Source: Nitrosomonas communis
Lineage (GTDB): Bacteria > Pseudomonadota > Gammaproteobacteria > Burkholderiales > Nitrosomonadaceae
Length of the DNA: 47,742 bases
Assembly: GCF_900114745.1 (NCBI RefSeq)
Contig: NZ_FOUB01000029.1
Location: 1-47,742, forward strand
Reading direction: 5' to 3'
In this document: in pieces, positions 1-6,461 of the stretch
How positions within the stretch are numbered: position 1 is the stretch's first letter
How the letters are laid out: each line of letters opens with the position of its first letter
Position numbers and translations under genes: made by a program
Notes under the pieces: generated by a model
Database searches by the model: none
Told to the model about the DNA's origin: nothing
Seen by the model: only the letters and a program-made list of their open reading frames with translations

Positions 1-87
1 TATCACTTTCTTCCTTCTTTTCGGAATAAATACGATATGGTACTTACAGTCCCATGTCGTATGGGCCAAACTCTGATAATCTCTCAT
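1..87 (-). CDS. tnpA: IS200/IS605-family Y1 transposase TnpA, N-terminal part (runs off the window)
   Basis: The reverse strand from an ATG at 87 reads MRDYQSLAHTTWDCKYH followed by IVFIPKRRKKVI. This is the characteristic start of IS200-type single-strand transposases, in which the KYHIVFIPKRR strand precedes the HUH metal site. Only 29 codons lie inside the window, so the HUH motif and catalytic Tyr cannot be checked. A purine-rich AGGAG lies about 7 nt before the ATG. A GC-rich hairpin at 160-178, about 70 nt upstream of the start, fits the subterminal left-end hairpin that these enzymes bind. The element seems to sit against an ISL3 transposase relic starting near 190. Confidence 0.75.
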   Translation of the reverse strand, partial: MRDYQSLAHTTWDCKYHIVFIPKRRKKVI

Positions 88-159
88 TTGATTCTCCTAG
101 CTCTTGATCAAGCTAAAAGAATCACGGTGACCGTATCACACGGTCAAACCTTTAATAGT

Positions 160-178
160 CCCCCGGCATAGCCGGGGG
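160..178. repeat. GC-rich hairpin, probable left-end hairpin of the IS200-type element
   Basis: CCCCCGGC, loop ATA, GCCGGGGG form a perfect 8-bp stem. It lies between the TnpA start on the minus strand and the ISL3 relic on the plus strand and has no following T-tract, so an IS200/IS605 end hairpin is more likely than a terminator. A hairpin of the same style, with a longer stem, occurs at 41352-41390. Confidence 0.5.
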
Positions 179-189
179 ATTACCTTATT

Positions 190-775
190 TATTTATCGCC
201 TGCTTTCATTGCCGGCGTCAACGATACTTTCTCCTGTGCACAGATTACCTTCGATCGTTTCCATATCGTCAAACTGCTCAATCAAGCAATGGATGCCGTG
301 CGCAAAGCTGAACGCAAGGAACACGATGCGCTTAAAGGCCACCATACACTTTTCTAAAAAAACCTCAGTCGCTCTCAGAAACACAACAGCAACAATTAAC
401 TAGCATGATTCGCCTCTATCCTACTTTGGGGAAGGCCTACCGCCTCAAAATACTGTTCAATGATCTGTGGGACATGCCAGATAAATCCAGGGCACACGCT
501 TTTCTTACCCAGTGATGCGATGAAGTCAATCAAGCCAGCATTCCAGCTTTCCAGGCTTTTGCTAACACGATCATCTCTCATTGGAACGGGATTATTCACT
601 TTGTTGAATCCCGTCTGACCCAACGGCATTCTTGAGGGCATCAATAACAAGATTCAGCTTGCCAAACGGCGCGCCAGAGGCTATCGGAATATTAACAACT
701 TCATCAATATGATTTATTTCTTATGTGGAAAACTTCAGTTTACTTACCCACGGTATTTCACATAGAATCCAGAGC
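190..775 (+). pseudogene. ISL3-family transposase, C-terminal relic
   Basis: Plus-strand translation in shifting frames gives AGVNDTFSCAQITFDRFHIV and KLLNQAMDAVRKAERKEHD near 196-330. Later come FANTIISHWNGIIHF and LEGINNKIQLAKRRARGYRN up to about 720. These are the DDE-domain and C-terminal signatures of ISL3 transposases (FDRFHVVKLLN; EGLNNKIKLIKRRAYGYRN). Stops and frame changes (for example TAA near 355) show it is dead, and the N-terminal half is missing, apparently cut off by the IS200-type element at the left edge. Sequence at 755-775 resembles an ISL3 end. Confidence 0.75.
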
Positions 776-982
776 TTTTGCCCGGGAATGTTAGAGCCAG
801 CATCCATAATGCTTGAATTTGATACTTGAGTTGATTCATTTGAAACTCCTTATAAAAAAGTTTAATGGTTTTGGTTGTGCGCACCCCCAAATCAGCGTTA
901 TAGAGTAACGATTGGCTTGAGGCTGGGTACTATTCATCTTTAAATTATTGAAACTTTTATCATTTTAACGGTTCTTATTTTT

Positions 983-1053
983 AACCCTTTGCTAAAAAGG
1001 GTTACGGTACACAGCTATAGATTTATAGCCTCTCGCCATATGGTTGTGTACCG
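983..1053 (+). other. Pair of nested stem-loops (first member of the hairpin cluster)
   Basis: AACCCTTT and AAAGGGTT pair at 983-1003. CGGTACACA (1005-1013) then pairs perfectly with TGTGTACCG (1045-1053). Inside that outer stem, GCTATA pairs with TATAGC (1014-1029). The sequence after the outer stem is GTCTTTC, only weakly terminator-like. The outer stem resembles the GGTGCAC-type stems that follow. Confidence 0.45.
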
Positions 1054-1081
1054 GTCTTTCATTCTTCTGATCCTTTACTGT

Positions 1082-1138
1082 GGTGCACAATTGATTTACT
1101 CCTCCCTTTTTCAATTTGTGCACCCATTTTTTATTTTT
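1082..1138 (+). terminator. Strong stem-loop with CU-rich loop and T-tract
   Basis: GGTGCACAATTGA (1082-1094) pairs with TCAATTTGTGCACC (1111-1124) through 13 bp with one bulged T, followed by CATTTTTTATTTTTT. This has the form of an intrinsic terminator on the plus strand. The loop carries CTCCTCCC, which is complementary to a Shine-Dalgarno sequence. That is unusual for a plain terminator and common in regulatory small RNAs. Confidence 0.6.
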
Positions 1139-1150
1139 TGTTAAAACAGG

Positions 1151-1183
1151 TTGCAAATGTAAATGAAAACGATTATCATTATC
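1151..1183 (+). promoter_or_regulatory. Probable Fur-regulated promoter
   Basis: TTGCAA (1151-1156) and TATCAT (1174-1179) are spaced by 17 bp and read as -35 and -10 boxes on the plus strand. Bases 1165-1183 match the classical 19-bp Fur box (GATAATGATAATCATTATC) at 16 of 19 positions, overlapping the -10 box as expected for iron-dependent repression. No open reading frame follows; the first feature downstream is the stem-loop at 1281-1328. Confidence 0.45.
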
Positions 1184-1185
1184 AT

Positions 1186-1335
1186 ATCCAATGTTAAAAA
1201 AGAGCATTGATATAAACCTGTAGACCTCCTCTCTCCTTGTTATACAGGTGTGTATCGGTTCCACAATGGATATTCCCCTCAAATGGTGCACAATGTTTTT
1301 TTCTCATCTTTTCTTTGTGCACCATTTTTCTATTT
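1186..1335 (+). ncRNA. Candidate iron-responsive small RNA
   Basis: A transcript from the promoter above would start near 1186 and end after the stem-loop at 1281-1328, about 145 nt, without a credible ORF. In the middle it carries the pyrimidine-rich GACCTCCTCTCTCC (about 1224-1237), able to pair with ribosome binding sites. The arrangement (Fur box, short noncoding unit, CU-rich stretch, intrinsic terminator) parallels RyhB/NrrF-type RNAs. This is inference from layout; no sequence homology to a known RNA is claimed. Confidence 0.3.
1281..1335 (+). terminator. Intrinsic-terminator-like stem-loop
   Basis: AAATGGTGCACAA (1281-1293) pairs perfectly over 13 bp with TTGTGCACCATTT (1316-1328), then TTCTATTT. 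The loop is T-rich. The GGTGCAC core is shared with the stem-loop at 1082-1124 and partly with 1522-1573. Confidence 0.55.
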
Positions 1336-1385
1336 AAGAAAAAGTTCATAATGTATTCCTTATTTGTTCGCTACAAGCTTTTACA

Positions 1386-1581
1386 TGTACCTTAGTACAA
1401 TGGAATAAAGCATGTATAAAGCTGGATAATTTACTTGTAGCGCTTGTGCTACTGATTTGTTTCGTTAAATGCAGTTTTCGAAACTGAATCATATTGTTGT
1501 ACTCATTGTTGAAGTATTTTAACGGTGCATAGTGGCAAACATTGTCGGTAGGGCTTTTGTCGTTTTGCACCGTACTTTTTT
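1386..1581 (+). ncRNA. Noncoding element, copy A, ending in a terminator-like hairpin
   Basis: This stretch is related to 11850-12068. Both contain GTACCTTAGTACAAT, a TACTT/ACTTTAG..TGTAG segment, a GTTRAATGCA...AAACTGAATCA segment, and finish in a hairpin with a T-run. In this copy ACGGTGCA (1522-1529) pairs with TGCACCGT (1566-1573), followed by ACTTTTTTT. No ORF is conserved between the copies, which favours a structured RNA or a noncoding mobile relic over a gene. Confidence 0.4.
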
Positions 1582-2045
1582 TGAATTGTTGTTGAGATAC
1601 CTTTCATATACCCCTTAATTAGGCGCTTGGTGCAAAAAAAATAAAAAGGAACGACAGCAGGGAGGTAAAAATAAGCAATTGATTAGAAAAGATTTCATAG
1701 CGTGTTCCTTATTTATTAACCACAAGTTTTAAGGGTTGATTGAATTCGTCATCGAACCTATACCAGTCAGGAGGAGAAACTGGTTCAAGCTCGACGACGT
1801 GAACTTTAGTAGAAAATTTGGTGACGTTGCGCGGCTTGGTTATATCAAGGCCGTGCTCACGTAGAACCTTGGCATGTCTAATGTTTATATGTCTAATGTC
1901 TATAAAGGGTTCCGTTTGACATGATGGTGCGTAAATCTTCCCCAGCTAGCCAAGCGGCAGCAGTGACATGGTAACGTGAAGGTATAGAATCTGGTATGTC
2001 GGGTTCATCGCTGCGATCAACACGGCGGAAAATTTCGGTTTCTGA

Positions 2046-2925
2046 GAAACTGTTTGGAAATTGTGAGTTCTGGGTTAACGTAGCGTCTTTTTGCTATTAG
2101 CAGACAATATGTTGAATCAACAAAAAAACGGAAGAAACGTTATCTGAGCAACTTAAGTGAGGGAGCGTGGAGTTATTTGAAACCCCATCTGCCAGTATCA
2201 GCTGTGGAGAGGCCACGAGAGTTGAGTATGCGTCAGGTAGTCAATGCAATTTTATATATTCTGAAAACAGGTTGTCAGTGGCGACAATTGCCTCGTGAAT
2301 TCCCGGTCTGGAGCTCAGTTTACTACTATTTTTATCGCTGGTCCTATAACGGAACATGGGAACGTCTTCATCATTTGTTACGCTCTCGCTTGCGAGAAAA
2401 GTGTGGCCGACACAAACAGCCGACGGCAGGCTGCCCGGACAGCCAAAGCGTCAAATGCATCGCAGTTTCTGGTCAACGTGGTTTCGATGCAGGCAAGAAG
2501 ATCAATGGTCATAAACGCCACATTCTGGTAGACACACCGGGGTTACTGTTGATGGTGGCAGTGACTGCTGCCAGTGTACAGGATCGTGACGGGGCTCGCC
2601 TGCTGTTGCGTCATCTGCCGGGAGGGTGCAAAAAATTGAGGAGGATCCGGGTGGATGGTGGCTATGGCGGTCGTTTAGTAAAGTGGGTGGCACAACGGTT
2701 TAAATTCTGTCTGGAGGTAGTATTGCGCCCCAGGGAAACCAGGAAATTTGTGCTATTGCCTCGTCGCCGGGTAGTCGAGCGCACTTTTAGCTGGCTGAAC
2801 CATTCACGCAGGCTTAGTAAAAGCTATGAACGCATCACCCGTACGGATAAGACCTGGATTTACATCGCCATGACCCGCATTATGTTAAGGCGCTTGACAT
2901 AAAACAGGAGTTTCCAAACAGTTTC
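2046..2925 (+). mobile_element. Complete IS5-family insertion sequence (880 bp, TNA-target type)
   Basis: Both ends carry the inverted repeat GAAACTGTTTGGAAA (left from 2046; reverse complement ending at 2925, the two diverging after 15 bp). The element is flanked by a 3-bp direct repeat TGA at 2043-2045 and 2926-2928. A 3-bp TNA target duplication is typical of the IS1031 branch of the IS5 family. It carries one transposase ORF and sits in the phage replication gene; removing it with one TGA restores the host reading frame. Confidence 0.85.
2177..2902 (+). CDS. IS5-family DDE transposase
   Basis: From a TTG at 2177 the product is 241 residues; the frame stays open further up through YLSNLSEGAWSYL with no in-frame ATG, so the true start may be a few codons upstream. 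The DUF4096-like N-terminus (ILKTGCQWRQLPREF) comes first. DDE positions follow: D in DSQSVK (about residue 90), D in RVDGGYGG (about 158), and E in RRRVVERTFSWL (about 200) with the usual R-x6-K-like SKSYER. All three acidic residues are present, so it may be active. It lies in an IS with intact repeats and target duplication. Confidence 0.85.
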   Translation: MKPHLPVSAVERPRELSMRQVVNAILYILKTGCQWRQLPREFPVWSSVYYYFYRWSYNGTWERLHHLLRSRLREKCGRHKQPTAGCPDSQSVKCIAVSGQRGFDAGKKINGHKRHILVDTPGLLLMVAVTAASVQDRDGARLLLRHLPGGCKKLRRIRVDGGYGGRLVKWVAQRFKFCLEVVLRPRETRKFVLLPRRRVVERTFSWLNHSRRLSKSYERITRTDKTWIYIAMTRIMLRRLT

Positions 2926-3320
2926 TGATGCGAAGATTTGCTGAATCTTTTCATCTGATAGATTTTCCAGCTTGTCGAGTCCTTCGATTTGCAGCATACG
3001 GCGCTTAAGTTCTACTTCTACGCGTACAATTCCATTGTCTCTGCACCATTCATAAACAGGGTCATCTATTTTCATGCCGTGTTTCTCCATTTCGATGTGT
3101 TTAATATAGGCTTTTTTGATCATATGGCGTGTATTAGACCATCAAACAGCTTCGTCGCCAGCTCTCCCCTTTTTCATACGTGAAACAGATCGCTCGGCAA
3201 GCCAGCGAATAAGGTGTGTCGTGCCTGGGATTCTGCACCACACGCAAAATTAGCGGTGATGTCTACCCGCACTAAGCTAAACGCGCATGAGTCAATACAT
3301 TTAAAGTCAAAGTCACCGTC

Positions 3321-3557
3321 TAAAGATGGTGGTTTTTAAATTGAGGTTATGGTTTAGTAAGATGATGGGTGGGTTGCGGAAATAAACGCGAAGCTGGCAA
3401 TATTTAGGTATTACACGCAACGAAAACTCACCGTCCCCTCGACAGCCCATAAGCAGGCGCCCAGTCAGGGATCCCTGTGAAACTTTTTGCTAACCATCTC
3501 AAAACCATCGTTTGTTTTTTTTCGTTACAGCATAACAATTACAGTGTAGGTATCAGG
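3321..3557. other. Gap between phage relics
   Basis: This stretch lies between the zot-like relic and the replication gene, where a filamentous phage keeps its origin and attachment site. I searched by eye for a dif-like XerCD site and saw none. There is no credible ORF. Confidence 0.3.
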
Positions 3558-3740
3558 CTATAAATGAGTTGCTTCTGTTGGTTATGTTTTACGAGGAAAT
3601 CTATGTTTAGCCGCAAGGCGGCAAGTTTCAGCAGGAATGACGAGCCGTTCAGTTCAGTGACCATAGCAGATGCATTGTGTTTTGCTGGATATACAGGTTA
3701 ATACTTTTATCAGTCAATTTGATGAAATACGAGTGTTAGT
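3558..3740 (-). pseudogene. zot-like (phage gene I) C-terminal relic, copy 2
   Basis: Minus-strand translation in shifting frames gives KVLTCISSKTQ-like, then TERLVIPAETCRLAAKHR and PTEATHL with a TAG at 3558-3560. It is clearly the same sequence as the C-terminal part of the zot relic at 5038-5402 (KVLTCISSKTQYICYDHST and so on), but more decayed. Two zot ends separated by about 1.3 kb suggest tandem integration or duplication of a filamentous prophage. Confidence 0.55.
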
Positions 3741-3806
3741 GCAAAAGGCTTGTGATTTATGAACAATGTTATTAAAACCACATCTAAAAAGCTATTTCTA
3801 CATGTT

Positions 3807-3909
3807 ATTCCATTTCTAAATCAAAATTGACTTTGTCGGCTTCACCTTGCCGAATTATTTATACTGTCTGCGGCTCGCCTTCGTGTCATTTTTGATTTAG
3901 AAATGGAAT
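3807..3909. mobile_element. MITE copy 1 (103 bp, 20-bp terminal inverted repeats)
   Basis: Its ends are ATTCCATTTCTAAATCAAAA (3807-3826) and the near-perfect reverse complement at 3890-3909. The core contains GGCTTCACCTTGCCG and CTGCGGCTCGCCTTCG. Three further copies with the same ends and core lie at 6113, 27643 and 28677. It codes for nothing. It ends 15 bp before the metallo-hydrolase ATG and so may supply or disturb its promoter. Confidence 0.8.
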
Positions 3910-3924
3910 TATAGGAGTTCTTCC

Positions 3925-5028
3925 ATGAAATTTAAGCAAATAAGGAATGCACCACTTAATATTAAATATGGCGGAAAAAAATTTCTGATTGATCCCTGGT
4001 TAGCTGAAAAAGGAGCAATTCCTGGATTTGGCGGTACTATCAATGACCACGTACGGAACCCAACAGCTGATTTACGTGTCCCTTTAAGTGAAATTGTTAA
4101 TGTGGATGCGGTTATTTTGACCCATGTTCATCCAGATCGCTGGGATGACACTGCCAAGAATGCAATACCTAAAGACATACCCTTTTTTGTACAGCACGAA
4201 GTAGATGCACAACGATCCGCTTAGAGGGTTTCAAGAATGTCGGGGTACTCAAAGATACTAACACTTTTGATGGTATCACGATAATCAAAATGCCTGGCCG
4301 ACATGGCGGAAGTGAAATTGTTGAGGATATAGCCAATCCCATATAATAAGATTTAATTTTCATAAGCGGCAAAGAGCTGCTCGATGGAATAACCTTCCCT
4401 TTTTCTGATGGCTTTGGCCTGAGCCCATTCGGGTTCAATGTCATTTAAGTCCGGGGAATAAGGCGGCAGGTATTCAAGTGTATGCCCGGCGGCGAGTTGT
4501 CTTGGGATCGGGAGTCTTGATCCAGCGCATCACGCTGGCGACACCTACGCCAAAACGCTCGGCCACGTGTGCGATTGAGAGGTTCTCCTTCTCACGAACG
4601 GATAATACTTTACGGCGAAATGATATCGGATAGGTTATCTGTAAATTATAATCAATTTATAGGAGATATGCTATATGAAAGATTTGTTAGGGGAAGTAAG
4701 TGGTATAGTTTTAAAGCATCCGGATGAGAAAACGGTCTACATCGCTGGAGATACTGTCTGGTATGAAGGAGTCGAAGACAATTTAAAGAAATATCATCCG
4801 CTTAATAGCGGTGATGCCAAAGTCACTGATGAAGAATCCATCATCATGGGCAAACAGGATGTTTATGAGGTTTATAATGCAGCACCTAACGCGACCATTA
4901 TCGCCAGTCATATGGAATCCGTAAATCATGCCACGCTATCCAGAAAAGAACTACGTGAGTTTCTAAGCGAAAAAGGGATGACTCAGCGTGTACTAGTACC
5001 AGAAGATGGGGAAGCTTATAGTTTTTAA
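3925..5028 (+). pseudogene. MBL-fold metallo-hydrolase (UlaG-like), interrupted
   Basis: The first part, from the ATG at 3925, holds an MBL N-terminus (GGKKFLIDPWL) and the zinc motif HVHPD in VILTHVHPDRWDD. A single-base frameshift near 4205 ends that frame; the next frame continues TIRLEGFKNVGVLKD and MPGRHGGSEIVEDIAN to 4343. An IS630-type relic then intervenes. The gene resumes near 4675 with KDLLGEVSGIVLKH, YIAGDTVWYEGV and IIASHMESVNHATLS to a TAA at 5028. Joining the parts at a TA restores one frame and gives about 260 residues, normal for a cytosolic metal-dependent hydrolase of this family. The substrate is unknown. Confidence 0.75.
4346..4671 (-). mobile_element. Internally deleted IS630-family element
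   Basis: On the minus strand the right part encodes a helix-turn-helix N-terminus (YPISFRRKVLSVREKENLS, then VAERFGVGVASVMRWIKTPD). After TTRRRAYT the sequence jumps to the DDE C-terminus (LEYLPPYSPDLNDIEPEW, then IRKREGYSIEQLFAAYEN and a stop). The whole catalytic middle is missing. TA dinucleotides at 4344-4345 and 4672-4673 fit the TA target duplication of the Tc1/IS630 group, and removing the element repairs the host gene. Clear terminal inverted repeats are not visible. A fuller relative lies at 45040-45700. Confidence 0.7.
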
Positions 5029-5037
5029 TAACCTAGG

Positions 5038-5402
5038 CTATAAATGAGTTGCTCCTGTTGGTTGTGATTTGCGGAGGAATCCATGTTTAGCAGCGAGGCA
5101 GCAAGTGTCGGCAGGAATGACGAGCCGTTCGGTGCTGTGGTCATAGCAGATGTATTGTGTCTTGCTCGATATGCAGGTTAATACTTTTGAGCAGTCGACT
5201 TGATCGGATACCAATGTCGGCGCCATGAGTGCTACAGGCAATGGGACAGGTTCAGGCTTTACCGGCTGAGTAACTGGCTGACTGACGAATATGACCTGGT
5301 TTTTTTCAATTTCTGCTTTTGCATTAATGGCTGCTTTTCATGCTAGACAATATAGGTGATTTTTACTCCGCCCGGTACGACAGATAAAAGCGTAATGCTC
5401 AT
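5038..5402 (-). pseudogene. zot-like (phage gene I) relic with large internal deletion
   Basis: From an ATG at 5402 the minus strand reads MSITLLSVVPGGVKITYIV and a stop, a decayed form of the Zot/pI start and Walker A (MSITLITGVPGAGKTLYAV). A few bases later another frame continues AKAEIEKNQVIFVSQPV, then PTLVSDQVDCSKVLTCISS, QYICYDHSTERLVIPADTC and PTGATHL, stop at 5038-5040. The cysteine-bearing tail (TC..S..Q.ICYD) resembles the periplasmic tail of Zot-like assembly ATPases of filamentous phages. The ATPase body and transmembrane segment (about 300 residues) are missing. Confidence 0.6.
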
Positions 5403-5551
5403 GATCAGTACCCAAACATATATTAATTTGAAGTATCAGGTAAATGATTTAAAACGTATTTGATATTTTTCTACCCATTATAGAATATCGCGATAGAGAG
5501 GCACTCTTACAATCGCCAACTCACTCAAGTTGCCTGAGCTTACTTAACCAC

Positions 5552-6106
5552 ACATGTCAGAGCTTAACTTTCTTTTGCCCAGTTAAAGGGAGCCACATCA
5601 AATTCAAAAAATACATAAGTTAATAAATTAATTAACAACCTTATGCAGCTTATGCAGCCATCACTCTGCAGCTTCTGGCACATTCACGACAAGTTCTTGC
5701 ACAATCACTCATACCAATCTTTTCACAACTACTGGCACAGGCTTCGCAAACATCAGCGCATACCTTACAGAGCGGATAGCTGAAAGGCGAACGGCTCAGC
5801 ATGAAATCGACTGAAGTCTGACAGATTTCAGCACAATTCATCATCAGGCGGAAATGGTCTGGCGCAACATGCTCACCGCCTGATTCAAGACAGTGATTCA
5901 TCGCTTCATGCAAGCACATCTGATAACATTGATTACAGGCTTCTACACATTCTTTCATTTTGGGATCAGTCAAATGAGTCATAGTAGTACCTCTTAAAAG
6001 TTGAAAAATCCGATTTTCAGAAAGTAAAAACAGGCTTTAATTTTTAAGTGTTTGATGTTGCTCCCTTTAACTGGACAATCTCGAAGATAGTTAAGTTCTG
6101 ACATGT
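5552..6106. mobile_element. 555-bp cassette between ~50-bp inverted repeats
   Basis: Left arm 5552-5602 (ACATGTCAGAGCTTAACT ... CCAGTTAAAGGGAGCCACAT) and right arm 6049-6106 read on the other strand (ACATGTCAGAACTTAACT ... CCAGTTAAAGGGAGCAACAT) are near-identical, apart from a 6-base length difference in the middle. They enclose one gene, a cysteine-rich copper protein. The arms look like the two ends of an insertion sequence or MITE, but no transposase is present and the family is not recognised. A MITE of another family begins only 7 bp beyond the right arm. Confidence 0.55.
5650..5982 (-). CDS. Four-helix-bundle copper-binding protein (Csp/DUF326-like)
   Basis: 110 residues with 16 cysteines spaced as CxxxC and CxxC along predicted helices: ECVEACNQCYQMC near the start, NCAEIC in the middle, LCKVCADVCEACASSC and DCARTCRECARSC at the end. 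This is the pattern of Csp copper-storage proteins, which bind many Cu(I) ions inside a four-helix bundle. There is no signal peptide, which fits the cytosolic type. AGAGG lies 7 nt before the ATG. It stands alone between inverted repeats rather than in a copper operon. Copper handling matters to ammonia oxidisers, whose ammonia monooxygenase is a copper enzyme, so the link is plausible but inferred. Confidence 0.85.
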   Translation of the reverse strand: MTHLTDPKMKECVEACNQCYQMCLHEAMNHCLESGGEHVAPDHFRLMMNCAEICQTSVDFMLSRSPFSYPLCKVCADVCEACASSCEKIGMSDCARTCRECARSCRVMAA

Positions 6107-6112
6107 ATAGTT

Positions 6113-6214
6113 ATTCGATTTCTCAATCAAAACTGACTTTGTCGGCTTCACCTTGCCGTATTATTGATACGTCTGCGTCTCGCCTTCGCATTATTTTTGA
6201 TTTGAAAATGAAAT
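6113..6214. mobile_element. MITE copy 2
   Basis: Ends ATTCGATTTCTCAATCAAAA and TTTTTGATTTGAAAATGAAAT frame the same core as the other copies (CTTTGTCGGCTTCACCTTGCCG; TCTCGCCTTCGC). The termini have diverged more than in copy 1. It sits just outside the right arm of the copper-protein cassette, in the intergenic gap before the debranching-enzyme 3' end; 6215-6461 holds nothing else that I recognise. Confidence 0.75.
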
Positions 6215-6461
6215 TAAACAAATTCAGGCAAATTGACGGTAAACGTGTTTTTTAGCCAATCTGCTTTGGGCAAATTTGTTTCGTCACATATCATGCATAA
6301 CCTCAAGGCTTCATTATTCATAATATTGATATCTTGTAAGGTAGATAATTCCAGAATCATTTCTTTTTTATTCCGTGCTTATTTTTCCGTTCAGCACCAA
6401 CTTCGATGCCGTTTAAGATCTCACCTCGGTGAATTTTTCACCGAATTCATTTAACCTTTAT

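Larger units (their letters stand above)
776..1708. other. Gene-free stretch holding hairpin cluster
   Basis: I see no credible protein-coding gene here on either strand; the open frames are short and AT-biased. What the stretch does hold is a series of stem-loops, several followed by T-runs, a Fur-box-like site and half of a duplicated noncoding element. These are annotated separately below. Confidence 0.6.
1709..3320 (-). pseudogene. Filamentous-phage replication initiation protein (gene II/X, RstA-like), split by an IS
   Basis: Reading the minus strand and removing the IS at 2046-2925 gives a joined protein. Its pieces include RVDITANFACG near 3250, VRVEVELKRRMLQIEGLDKL near 3050, ASETEIFRRVDRSDEPDI across the IS, YHVTAAAWLAGEDLRTIMS, and IRHAKVLREHGLDITKPRNV down to a TAA at 1709-1711. 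The ends of this series match the Phage_CRI and phage X families of filamentous-phage rolling-circle initiators. The gene is dead three ways: the IS, a short tandem duplication (GTCTAATGT twice near 1878-1900) that shifts the frame, and frameshifts and stops at 3120-3190. Its nearest upstream neighbour on this strand is a zot-like relic, as at a tandem phage junction. Confidence 0.7.

Noticed and set aside
1346..1570. 74-codon minus-strand frame
   Set aside because: It overlaps the noncoding element, is not conserved as protein in copy B, and has no start signals.
3321..3560. dif-like XerCD attachment site for the filamentous phage
   Set aside because: No recognisable 28-bp dif-like sequence could be found by eye.
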